Source: Bondarzewia mesenterica (taxonomy: Eukaryota > Basidiomycota > Agaricomycetes > Russulales > Bondarzewiaceae). From it: a stretch of 64,000 bases of DNA. The stretch's first letter is position 1, and the number at the start of each line of letters is the position of its first letter. The translations under genes were made by a program, and so were the position numbers. The notes beneath the pieces are model-generated. The model saw only the letters and a program-made list of their open reading frames with translations, searched no databases and was not told the DNA's origin. Positions 47,740-59,046 of this stretch are shown one piece after another. The stretch lies in assembly GCA_004802705.1 (NCBI GenBank), contig SGPL01000089.1:17400-81399 (forward strand). The letters are read 5' to 3'.

Positions 47740-49006
47740 ATGGCCTCCGAAAATGCTGTCCCTCTCCCAGAAGCCCCGTCCTTCGAGGACAAGCTTGCAG
47801 CTTTTGACTCCATACCCCTCTTCATGAAATCCCTCCCGGAAGAGGATAGCGGTAACAGCGCGATCGCCGCCCTTCAAAGTCTGGCCTACGAAGGCACACC
47901 GGATGGTGGGTGAGCCTAACCTCCCTTCTACTCACAAGTGAAAACAGCGGCTGTGCTGAATGGCCTTCTATAGAAATCGCGCAGAATTTTAAGGAGCAAG
48001 GAAATGATTATTTCAAGGGCAGACGCTATCGCGAGGCACTGGGGTTTTATACTCAAGGCGTGGACGCTAAGCCTACAGAGCCGGCGTTGCAGGAGGCGCT
48101 TCTGTGCAATCGCGCTGCGTGCAATCTGGAGCTCAGTGAGACGCCGTTCCTTGCCTTTTCTACCTGTCTTCTTTCTTGGCTAACAACGACGTAGGGAACT
48201 ATGGGTCGGTACTTAGAGACTGCTCAAAAGCTATCACGATCAACCACCATTCAGCAAAAGCGTATTACCGTTCCGGCCTTGCGCTCTTCGCACTGGAAAG
48301 GGTAGACGAATGCGTTGATTGCTGCGATCGGTGTTTGGTATTTGACGGGGAGAACGCGAGCATCAAAGCCTTGCGGCGTAGAGCGAGCGAGAAGAAGGAA
48401 GAGAAGGAGAAAAAAGAAAGGGAGAAGGCAGAGCGGATAGCGCGCGAACAACAGGAACGACAACGATTAACAGCTGCATTCACAGTGCGTAATTGTACTT
48501 CAATGAACCGAAAGATCGACTCATGTTCATTTGCCGCATAGGAGCGCAATATCATTGAGATCCCCAACCCTGACGGTTCAGCTAATCCATACACACCCCA
48601 TTTTGATCCTGAAGACCCGACAAAATCCTCCATCATTGTCCCCGTCTTCTTCCTCTACCCACAATACGCCACCTCAGATGTGATCCCTGAATTTGTTGAA
48701 GACACACCCTTCACTGCGCACTTAGCTGTGATGTTTCCGCCACAAGCGCCCACGCTGGAATGGGACCAGAAGGGCGAGTACATGGATGGTCAGTTGGTGA
48801 TCTACGCAATGACAAGGCGGAAGAGACTTTTGAAGGTGGGAAAGAAGATGACACTGAAGGACGTGTGCAGAGCGGCGAAGGCGAAGGAGGGAGAGCCAAA
48901 GGATGGGCTGGAACTCAAGGACGGATGCCTGACTTTTGTGGTCCTGCCGAAGGGTGAAGTCGAGCAAAATTGGGTGGAGGAATACAAGAGAAGTAGAGAT
49001 ACTTGA
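47740..49006 (+). CDS. CNS1: Hsp90 co-chaperone CNS1/TTC4 (TPR protein)
   Basis: Cns1 binds Hsp90/Hsp70 tails and is essential in yeast, with a link to eEF2 folding. The start MASENAVPLPEAPSFEDKLAAFDSIPLFMKSLPEE is the family's N-terminal 'FM..LP' segment. Three TPR repeats follow: IAQNFKEQGNDYFKGRRYREALGFYTQGVDAKP, EALLCNRAACNLELRNYGSVLRDCSKAITINHHSAKAYYRSGLALFALERVDECVDCCDRCLVFD. Then a charged coiled coil (KKEEKEKKEREKAERIAREQQERQR) and the C-terminal 'wheel' domain ending DGCLTFVVLPKGEVEQNWVEEYKRSRDT. Four short introns. The stop is at 49004-49006. Confidence 0.92.
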
Positions 49007-49604
49007 CGTTGGACATCATCGGCCATATTCGTTCCTATAAAATCTGGGGAGATGTACAAAGCTACAAGATCATCAGAAAGAATGGGTCACTTGTGATCGG
49101 CATTCAACACTTATAACGTCGGTGGAGAACGGGACCGAAGCTATTAAACCAGGCCGGCACGAAAGCTGCTAAAACGGCGGCGGGAGAGACGGAAAGAGGC
49201 GAACACTACAAGCAATAGAAAAAAATATTAATCTCATTCATAACAACTTTGTTAAGAAATTGGAAGAGCCATAGGGAATGTGGTTAAGGAAAGAGGGGTC
49301 GCAAGTGAAGGCTGCCAGCAGACGCTTGCGCCACATTAGGCATTGGCCTTGTTTGGTCACTACAACTCTCATCGGCAGCAAGTCGGCAGCAAGCATCAAC
49401 GCAAAAAGACAGTGACGACGGAGACAAGCCTGGTGAGTATAAATTCATTGTTTCTATTCATCTGGAGGTCACAGCAGGCACCCTCGATGCTGCGAGGAGC
49501 GAAACGATGGCGAAAGAATTGACGGAATAGGATGGATGCGTGATTACAGACTTGGATGCTGATCCTATATCCTATGCGCTTACAGGGCCTCTCACAACAT
49601 CCAA
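49007..49604. other. Intergenic region and leader of ribosomal protein eS7
   Basis: 598 bases. The last part is probably transcribed leader with its own intron (see next entry). Upstream I see only the 3' UTR of CNS1 and an AT-rich stretch near 49210-49240. Confidence 0.5.
49433..49585 (+). other. Candidate 5' UTR intron of ribosomal protein eS7
   Basis: A strong donor GTGAGTAT at 49433 and an acceptor cttacag ending at 49585, 19 bases before the ATG. Leader introns close to the start codon are common in fungal ribosomal protein genes. This is inferred from the splice signals only. Confidence 0.45.
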
Positions 49605-50347
49605 ATGTCCGTCCAGCACAAGATTCTCCGCACGGCCAACGCGCCCACAACCGCTCCCGATGAAACTGAGATCAGTGTCGCACAGGCGCTGATCGACCTC
49701 GAGAACAACGTTCCCGAGCTCAAGGCCGAGCTCCGTCCCCTCCAAATCTCCGCTGCCCGTGAAGTTGACGTCCGTGGCGGAAAGAAGGCCATCGTTATCT
49801 TCGTCCCCTTTCCTCAGCTCAAGGCCTTCCACAAGATCCAGCAGAGGTGCGTTATTTTGGTTTCGAACGGAATGAATATGTGGTATGGACAGGCGAAGTT
49901 TGACGCTGGATCGGACGCGTCTACAGGCTTACCCGTGAGCTGGAGAAGAAGTTCTCGGATCGTCATGTTCTTTTCGTTGCCCAGCGCCGGATGCTGCGCA
50001 AGCCAACTCGCACGTCGCGCGTCAAGCAGAAGAGGCCCCGCAGCCGCACGCTCACTAACGTCCACGAGAAGATTCTCGAGGACCTCGTGTACCCCACGGA
50101 GATTGTTGGAAAGCGGACCCGGGTTGCTGTTGACGGATCAAAGCTTTTGAAAGTGTACGTTTGAAAGCTCCACCCAGTTGTTCCAACGCTAGCGCCAGGT
50201 GCTGACGGACCCCGACTACACAGGTTCCTGGACTCGAAGGACTCGACGTCACTCGAGTACAAGCTTGACTCGTTCTCGTCTGTATACCGCCGCTTGACAG
50301 GCAAGGATGTTGTGTTCGAGTTCCCGGTGCAGCCAGTACAGGAGTAG
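49605..50347 (+). CDS. RPS7: 40S ribosomal protein eS7
   Basis: Protein reads [56 protein letters not shown], then [52 protein letters not shown], then [73 protein letters not shown]. It is collinear with eS7 along its whole length, about 200 residues. Two introns interrupt the coding region: one after KIQQR (about 49847-49927) and one after LLKV. The stop is TAG at 50345-50347. Confidence 0.97.
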
Positions 50348-50687
50348 AGGGGTGGGATGCATCTCTGCATTATTCTAGGGCACTTATGACATGTTGATTT
50401 CTTATATCGCAAAGCACCAAAATATGATCATGCCCAGTATGTGGCTGAGCTGAGAAGCTGAGGAGACCGTTTTTGTTTTATTCACGACTGGTGGACCGAT
50501 CCGAACTGCCGATGGGAGAGGGTGAGCCCAGAGGTTGGGACGGGCGTTAAAGGGAGAGCGGCACGTGAGCAGAAGCGCGTCCGAGGTCGCTCTGGTTCTG
50601 TGCTGTAACGACCACTCAACCCTTTCTTTCCTCTCCTTCATCCTCCTGCGCGAGTCCCCCCCCCTCCCACCAGCTCGCCTCTGTGCG
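50348..50687. other. Intergenic region RPS7 / Rab gene
   Basis: 340 bases, ending in a pyrimidine-rich tract (50620-50680) just before the Rab start codon. No gene seen. Confidence 0.5.
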
Positions 50688-52108
50688 ATGGCGGCCTATC
50701 CTCCCATGGACCCCTACAAAAGGTCCAGGTATGAGCAGGGCATTGATGCCAAGATCGTGGTCATGGGTAACACTGGTCAGTTTTATGTCTTGTCCGCCTC
50801 TGTTTCCCCGAACAACAGATGACCTTCCCCCGTCGTGGCTGGCTACTTATACGTCGTCTATTAATGCCACAGGTGTCGGAAAAACTTCCTTATTGCAGCG
50901 CTACACCCAAAACAAGTTCGATCCTAAGAACACGACCTCAACGACTGGTGCTTTTTTTTGTCACGAAGAAGGTTTACGTTGATGGGTTGAAGGTCAGGCT
51001 GCAGTTATGGGACACAGCAGGGCAGGAGCGGTTTCGGAGCATGGTGCGTTCTCAATCAACTCGTTTCCAAGGTCGCGTCTTCTGAATGAAACCCGTTAGG
51101 CACCTATGTATTATCGCGGCGCGAACGCGGCCCTTCTCATGTATGATATCACGAGCGTCATTTCTTTTGAAGATATTCGTGGATGGTTGGAGGGTATGTT
51201 CACTTGCATTCCTACGTTTGACGCTCATAATCATTTTGTTTCCTTTGTCTCTCGTATGCGGAACCTCATTTCCGTGCAGAGCTCAAGAAAAACTGCTCCA
51301 CTGACCTCATCATCTACATTGTCGGCTCCAAAGCAGACCTCCAACACTGCAAGCAAGTCTCATCAGATCTTGCCCGCCTGTCCCTTCATCGCTGGTTTCC
51401 CCCGCCACGACCACCAACGCCGCCTCCGCCACCTCAGCCATCCACATTTTCTTACATTCGCCCCCGTTTCACTTCTTTCCCTTCCATACGGTCTGTACCC
51501 TTGAGCAGTCCTACCAAACCATCTCCCCCAGAATCCAGTTCCTCGAACGATACACCCACAAGTAGGGCGTCAGCTCTCAAACGCGCTTACACTGGCCCCG
51601 CTTTCCCTGCAGCGCGCTCCACTGGTGCGCTTGCGCTCACCCGCGCGAAGTCGACCAATGGGGCTTTGCAGTCTTCACGTTTCGGATCTCATATCAGCGG
51701 TAGGGCATGGAACGATGCCGGCGATCAGGACACACACAGCCTGATCGAGGACTACTATGAAGACGATGAGATGGACGATCGGGAGTGGGGTTTGGGACCT
51801 GGTATGGAATTGTTTGAGGTGTCAGCCAAGGACGACCTAGGTGCGTAGTCGTTTCGTCTGTCATCGGGCTTCGAACTCATCAGGGACATGATGACGCATG
51901 CACAGGTATCCAGCAGCTGTTCGATTCTCTAATAGGTGCTATTATCCAGAAGAAGGATAGCATCGAGCAGGAGAATGAAATCAAGCGGAGGGATAGCGTG
52001 TTTTTGACGCCCATGAACCCACCTACTTGGAGTACGCAAGCCGATGAGGAGGAGGCTCGGGAGAAGGCTGCTGCGCGGTCAGGAGCTTGGAGTTGTTGCC
52101 AGACATAG
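50688..52108 (+). CDS. Rab-family small GTPase with a large insert; frame broken once as written
   Basis: Starts [45 protein letters not shown] (P-loop), then [45 protein letters not shown] (switch II and Rab motifs). At the G4 position it has VGSKADL rather than the normal NKxD. The G5 motif EVSAKDD comes only about 150 codons later, after a proline/serine-rich open insert ending in an acidic block ([17 protein letters not shown]). The C-terminus is SGAWSCCQT, a CCxx-type prenylation end, so it should be membrane-bound on endosomal/secretory vesicles. A run of eight T (50952-50959) puts GAFF and VTKK in different frames; seven T would restore it. This may be a sequence error or a true break. 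The STTGAFFVTKK block resembles the Rab5/21/22 branch, but I do not assign a subfamily. Confidence 0.75.
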
Positions 52109-53011
52109 CGACTCGTGTATGATATCCTTCGCTTATCTTTCTTTCCCTTGCCATTCCCTTACTGGCAGCTCTATCGGCTGTTCAGGCTGCTTGTTTATAT
52201 CTCAGGCATCTCGATTCCCCCATCCCACCGCTTGTCCATTTACCCACCTCGTCACTTTGCTCTGTCGTCAACGCATCACACGCTACACCGTCCCTCCTCT
52301 TTGCTCTTCACCCGCACTTACTCCGCCCCGCTATCTCTTCGCTCCCACGACTGTACATGTTCACCCTCATACATGTTCATATCTGTGTCCCACACCGATT
52401 CCGTATTCCCCATTTCCATTTCTTTCTTTTTCTTTCTCCCTATCGCTCCACCCCACGTTTGCTTGGCAGCAGTGCTTTACTAGCGTACGTCCTCCGCACC
52501 CCACACCCCATCCACATCCTTGTGTCTGTTCTTAATTTCATTCTACCCACTGCCTTCCCTCCTTGCGTTTCTCTTCTCTTTTTTCTCTTTCGAACTCCTC
52601 ACTCTCATTCTGCTTCTCGTCTCTCGCCTGCTTTCACGATTTTCCCTGAATTATCTGCCTATACCATATACATATGTTACTGAACATGTTATCTTCCATT
52701 ATACGGCTTTTTTTCGCGACTCGTTGATTCGAGTCCCAAGGAGGAGGTACCAATGGTAATCAAATTTCTTGTAATTATCGTTTGGGAAAAGGGCTGCATA
52801 GTCCCACCTGAGCTTGAGCATGAACTGAAAACTTTTTTTGTCGATGGTTTGGGGGTACAAGTACTACACATACTCGATCGAGCACGTACTTACCAGAACC
52901 TCCTCGTGCCGCGAGCCAATGATTACGATATAAATTTCTGCCATTGCCTGATTCAGACTTGACTGGCTTGACTCTCGATTCCTTCCTTCTCCTCCGACTT
53001 GCCCCTCCTCG
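52109..53011. other. Pyrimidine-rich intergenic region
   Basis: About 0.9 kb. 52110-52690 is strongly C/T-biased on the plus strand, which makes spurious open frames (for example 52044-52683) rich in S, F, L, P and H. It is probably the 3' UTR of the Rab gene and the promoter/leader of AMMECR1. Confidence 0.55.
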
Positions 53012-54059
<1,048 letters not shown>

Positions 54060-54162
54060 CATCATTGTACTTGCTCCCAGTATCCTTTCCTCGGTCGCCC
54101 AACCGACCATGCTCAATATATAATGATATTAGTAAAATCACATCGCCCTGTGGTCAAAGCAT

Positions 54163-56160
54163 TTATTTTCTTTGCCCGCTATGTTCGCCAGCCTGGAGCT
54201 GACTGGGGCTCTGAGCTATCATCTCCAAGCGGACCTTCTCGCGCAACCTCTTCACCCGCCCACCCCAGCCCTTTCCGAACCGATTTTCCAGCTTCCCAAT
54301 CACCTTCCACATCTTCGGCGGGTGGTACCCACTGGTCTTGCCGAATCCAATGATGATCCAGTATATGAGCGTACCGCGCGGCCTGACGTCCAGCGGGAGC
54401 TTCAGAAACCCTTCAAACAGGAGATCGAGGTTGGCGAGCGACCACGCCTCCGGATCCGGCATCTGGTTGCTCGAGTGCCTGTGCAGTTTCGCCAAGAGAC
54501 TCTGCCGCTCTGGGTGGGGAGACTTCCCGTGGCGACAGAAGCCCAGGAAGATGGACCTGTACGCCGCGAGAGTCGGGTGGGGCGCCTCCATCGACAGCCG
54601 TTCGTCGTCTCCGATCACTTCCGTCCGCACGGGCGAGGACAACATCTCCGAGAAGATCTGCAGACAGCGCATGAGGTCGCCTCGGTACGCGAACGCCTGA
54701 ATTAAGATGTGATATGTAATTTTGTCCGCTATTATGTCCTCGGGGACGACGATGGACTCTTTGCGCTCAAGGTATTCTATAGTTGCCTCGATACCGCCGT
54801 CGGTGTTGTTGACAGGGCCGCGCTCCGGAATGACGTGGTGTTGCAAGACACGATAAATAGAACCGGCGGTATCGAGCCGATTATTATAGGCGAATGCCCA
54901 TATGGCCGCGTTCACCGCGACTTGATTGAGCGGGATGCCTTGTCGGCGCATTCTGAACAGCGTGGAGCGCACGCCTGCCAGCTCGTTCTTGCGGGTAAAG
55001 AATCCAAGCAATGAGACATGTGAAACGACGTTCGGCCGTAGGCCCGAGCGCTCCAGCAAGGCCGACGTGTGCTGCACGAGGTCCTGCAAGCCCGTCCGCG
55101 CCGCGATACCCAGCAAAGTCGTGTACGTGACGATGTCCGGCTTCACAGGCTCCACGTCACCCTCCAAACCAGAGCGGCGCCCCAGCCCGGCAGGATCGTC
55201 GTTACCACCGCCGTCGGCGAAGAGCGTCGTCCCGGGTGCGTTGCCCGCGAGCATGTCTTCGAACACGTCCAGCGCGCGCGCGAAGTCCTGCGCACGAGTC
55301 TTGCGCAATCCAAACGCCTGCGCTGTGAATCAGAAGGTTCCACTCCCACAACTTCACCTGTCCCCCCCGCGCGATACAGCGTCGAGAGCACGGCGAGTAG
55401 TCGCATGAAGTGTTTGCGCGTGTGTGGCGGCGGGGGACGTGGCAATCAGGCGCACAAGGCGGTGGAGGTGNTGGTACGGGATTTTTTGGCGGCCAGGCTG
55501 CGAGGTGTCGCGCGGGAGGAGGGTCAGGATGTGGTAGGCATTCCAGGCGTGCTGTTGCGAGTCGGTGGTCGCAATTGTGTACAGCAGTTGCGCACGGGCT
55601 GAGGGGTCCTGGTATTCGGCCAGCGCATCTTCCTCTGGGTCCACCACAGAGTCCTGGTGCGCTGGCTCTTCGTCGACTTCCGAGCTGCTCTCCGCATCGC
55701 CCGCCTCGACCTCGACCTGCGGACTGTTCTCTAAACCTTCCGTCTCCTCCTTCACACCCTCCCATAAGTCCGTGGGATCCACGTGCACATTCTCCACACT
55801 CGAGTCCGCGCCGGTGCGCACGGGTCCATTCGGGCCTACGATTACATTCCCAAAAACAGGCTTGACAGGGTGTCCCTTTCTCCTCCACATCCAAGCAGGG
55901 TAAGAGTAAGCCTCGTCTTCCGCATCGCCGAAAACCCCAGAAACCGTCGAAGAACCGAGCATGAGCGCGACTTCCTCGTCCAAGGCCTCGCGTTCCGCCC
56001 GCTCTGCGTTCCGCGCCTCGATGGCCTTGAGCCCGAGGCGTGGGTTCGAGTTCATGAGAGCAGGCGTCAAGGATAGAGATCTTTGTGACGTGCGCGGAAG
56101 ACATGGCAGATTGAAGCGCAGTAAACGAATGAGGCCCAGAGAGGACGCTCTCAGCATCAA
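54163..56160 (-). CDS. Pentatricopeptide repeat (PPR) protein, probably mitochondrial; sequence damaged in the middle
   Basis: N-terminus MMLRASSLGLIRLLRFNLPCLPRTSQRSLSLTPALM is basic and free of acids, like a mitochondrial presequence. An acidic region follows, and from about 55300 downward helical PPR-like units: PDIVTYTTLLGIAARTGLQDLVQHTSALLERSGLRPNVVSHVSLLGFFTRKNELAGVRSTLFRMRRQGIPLNQVAVNAAIWAFAYNNRLDTAGSIYRVL. PPR proteins bind organelle RNA. Between about 55290 and 55480 the reading frame must change at least twice (HLHRLVRLIATSP, then KHFMRLLAVLSTLYRAGG, then VKLWEWNLLIHSAG, then AFGLRKTRAQDFARAL), and there is an N at 55471. Some shifts may be introns, but a local sequence problem is likelier. 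The stop is at 54163-54165. Confidence 0.75.
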
Positions 56161-56593
56161 TGGAGCAGGCAGTCATCCACTGTCTGAACAAACAAGCTCA
56201 TTTTGAGATGACTTCGAGTGAGATTTGGTTGCGCACATACCCGAAGATGCACTTATGCGAGCGCTGAGGCCAGTTGATGGATGACTTGTCGTTGTAAGTC
56301 GTGTCCGCTGGTCGTAAGGAGCGCGTAAGCCTGTCTTGCCCAAATTTGTCAACTGAGGATTTATACATTGGCGCGTTCTGATTGGCTGCTTGCGGCGCAG
56401 CGAAGCCGCCTTCAAGTAATCCCGTCCCATCTCTTTCTTATTCGCATTCGAGCCGTTTATTTTCTCTCAAAATTCATCTCGATGCAAAGACTGATGGCAT
56501 TGGGCAGTACTAATGCATAGCATGGTGGTGATAGAGTGACAACAGTAAAAAAAAAAACATAAATGCCTAAGGAAGAGAGCGATACGAGGCAAA
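56161..56593. other. Intergenic region, PPR promoter and uL3 3' UTR
   Basis: 433 bases between two minus-strand genes. No gene or clear element is visible. Confidence 0.5.
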
Positions 56594-58112
56594 TCAATCC
56601 CGGGCCTTGAGCGTTCCAAGGAACGCTTTTTTCTCGTCCTGAGTTTGGAAGGCACCGTGCTATGCAAAGAAACCAATGGATGAATGAGCGATCCTCGGAT
56701 GAATCTTGATGACCACTTACACCAAATTTCGATGAGGTATCAACGAACTTGAGCTGCACCTTCTCAAGGTCACGACGAGAGGTGTGAACCATCAGCGACT
56801 TGCGAAGGGTGATCACACGCTTCTTGGTACCAGGAATAGAGCCCTTGAGCATGAGGTAGTCGTTCTTGACGATACCGTAGTGAGGGAAGCCACCCATAGG
56901 CGTGATCTGCTTATTGGTCACATCCGATTCGGTCGACGCGTTACCCTCGTCCGAGCCAAGACCAATGCGGTAGATCTTTTTGTTGAGTTCCGTGCGGTGG
57001 TGGTAACCGTCTATGAATGTTCAGTCAGCGGCTATTCCCGGAAGATCAGGAGGAAAAATTACTTACTTTGACCGGCACGGGCAACGGAGAACATGACCTT
57101 CGAAGGATGCCATGCACCAATGCAAGCAACCTTGCGGAGACCCTTGTGCGTCTTGCGAGGGAGCTTCTTGGTACCCCATCGGTGGGTGACACCCTCGAAA
57201 CCGTGACCCTTGGTGACGGCGATAACGTCAATCACCTCATCCTGCTCGAACACGGAGGAAACCTCGACAGGCTTCTCGAACAAGCCCTGCGCGAATTCGA
57301 CCTTGTCCGCAACAGAGCCACCGTTGACCTGGATCTCCATGAGGTGCGCCTTCTTCTGCGCGAGACCAGTCTTGCGAATCTGGGTGTGTGCGAGGACACG
57401 GACAACAGTGCAATACTTGCGAATGCGCTCGAGCTCACGGGCGATAGACTTGCCGCCGTCCTCAGCGTGCTTCTTAGCGTAGCGAGTGAACGCCTTCTTC
57501 TTGGAGCGGTACCAGTTCTTGTAGAAGCGACGCTTGAGCTCGTCGGAAAGATGGGAAGCCCAGACTGTGGTAAGGGTGCGAAGACCGCGAGGAGTTTCGA
57601 CGTAGCCAACAACACCAACAACAATGAGAGGGGGAGTTTCAATGATGGTGACGGCTTCGACGACCTCGCGCTTGTGCATTTCTGTAGAGAATCGATCGAA
57701 CCATCGCACAAGATAAGTTTCGAGGCAAAATACGCACTGGACCCTGGACGGTCGAGGTCACGGACAACGTGTGTCATACCAGCCTTGTAGCCCATAACAG
57801 CAGTCAAGTGCACAGGCTTCTTGGGGTCATCCTGTCCATGAAGTCAGCGTCAAGCACTGAGTCTAAAAATTCACCTCACACATTTCACGTACCTTGGGGA
57901 AAGACTTGACCTTTCCGCGGTGACGGGCAGCACGCTTCCGGGGGAGGAAGCCGAGGGAGCCATGGCGGGGCGCTTCGTACTAGACGAATCGACGCCTCGC
58001 TTCAGTGGTTTCCTCAGGCAACACACAAAATATACGACAGACCTTACGGTGACTTTAAACGAAAAATCAGTCGCTTTCAATACGTAGGAGCTTGCGGCAA
58101 CACTCACCTCAT
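56594..58112 (-). CDS. RPL3: 60S ribosomal protein uL3
   Basis: Read on the complement: [107 protein letters not shown], and so on through [48 protein letters not shown] to [21 protein letters not shown]. It is collinear with uL3 along its length and includes the W-finger region with GVTHRWG near the peptidyl transferase centre. The first coding exon is ATGAG (58108-58112), the second TCACCGTAAG (58043-58052), the third starts TACGAAGCG. Together they give the invariant MSHRKYEAPRHG. The stop is TGA at 56594-56596. Confidence 0.96.
58043..58052 (-). other. RPL3: 10-nt micro-exon of RPL3
   Basis: Between the 5-nt initiator exon (58108-58112) and the exon starting TACGAAG. Donor gtctgtc and acceptor tttaaag. 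It completes the N-terminus MSHRK, which is nearly invariant in uL3. Confidence 0.85.
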
Positions 58113-59046
58113 CTTGAGAAATCTTGCGGTGGTGGAAGAGGTTGCCGAGCGTTGAACGACAAATGTTGGGTGGCGGTGGCTGATAAACTGTACAGTTGAT
58201 CTCGTAAGGAAATATCACGTGCAATCTCTTTCGCATCTTGCCTGCTGGTCTCACGTTTCCACGTTTCCCACAGGCAGGTTGTAGATTCTGCTTCAACCTG
58301 CGTGTCTTCGTATATCCGTATCTGACCATCTTGCCTTGGTCTCGCCATAGACATCCCCTTCAGCAATTCATTGGTTTTCTATAAACTCTGGGCTTGTCGA
58401 TGCTCATTGCATGACACTCTTGCTAAAGTTACCGTGCCAACGCTTATAGTCCTGCACACTGTTGGCTCCAAATAGCCATCAATTTGTTTCCCAGAAGTAA
58501 AGTCCTTGCTAAGTGCGGACGTGAAACCAACCAATTGTAGTGTATGTTGTCCTATTTTCGCCTCTGTTTCCAACTACCGTGGATGGTGCTCCTTGACCAC
58601 TTTAGTGCCCTTGGATGGATTCATATCGGTCTTCTCTGGCTTTTATCCGACCAAGTAAGAACCTCAAAATTGGTGTCTTGCGATATTGCGCACAGCGCGT
58701 GCTGCCCTCAACGCTGNTTTCCTTACCTTCTATTAAANGCTAGGATGAATTGGTCTTCGTTGACCTAGATCCTGTGAACAATCAGAGGGAAAGTCTGCCC
58801 TGATGGAACAAATAGCATCNGAGTTCTAGCGCGAGCGGGATAACGGGCTTGGAGAGGATTGGCTACATGGCATAGAATATATAATTGTTTTGAATCCTCT
58901 CAGGACGCCAGTGTGAACGCTGGAACCAAGACGGGAAACGCGCTGAAACGCGACATTACCAAAAACGCGCTCGTCACGAGTGTGACTGTTGAGAGGTGTG
59001 GTCTCTTGTCCCGGTCGCCTCCTATTATGCTCCATTTCACCCTCTG
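58113..59046. other. Intergenic / divergent promoter RPL3 - MRC1-like, with ambiguous bases
   Basis: About 0.9 kb. N at 58717, 58737 or so, and 58820 marks uncertain sequence. No gene recognised. It presumably holds the RPL3 promoter (next to 58112) and that of the MRC1-like gene. Confidence 0.5.

Noticed and set aside
52725..52750. Small inverted repeat gactcgttgattcgagtc
   Set aside because: The loop size does not fit a tRNA T-arm and no cloverleaf surrounds it; chance hairpin.
55202..56191. 329-codon minus-strand frame with cysteine/arginine-rich composition
   Set aside because: An alternative frame of the PPR gene; its GC bias yields a long frame of unlikely composition, while the frame at 55354-56160 has the presequence and acidic domain.
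57210..57790. Plus-strand 257-codon frame in the RPL3 region
   Set aside because: Complement of RPL3 exons; uL3 on the minus strand is certain.
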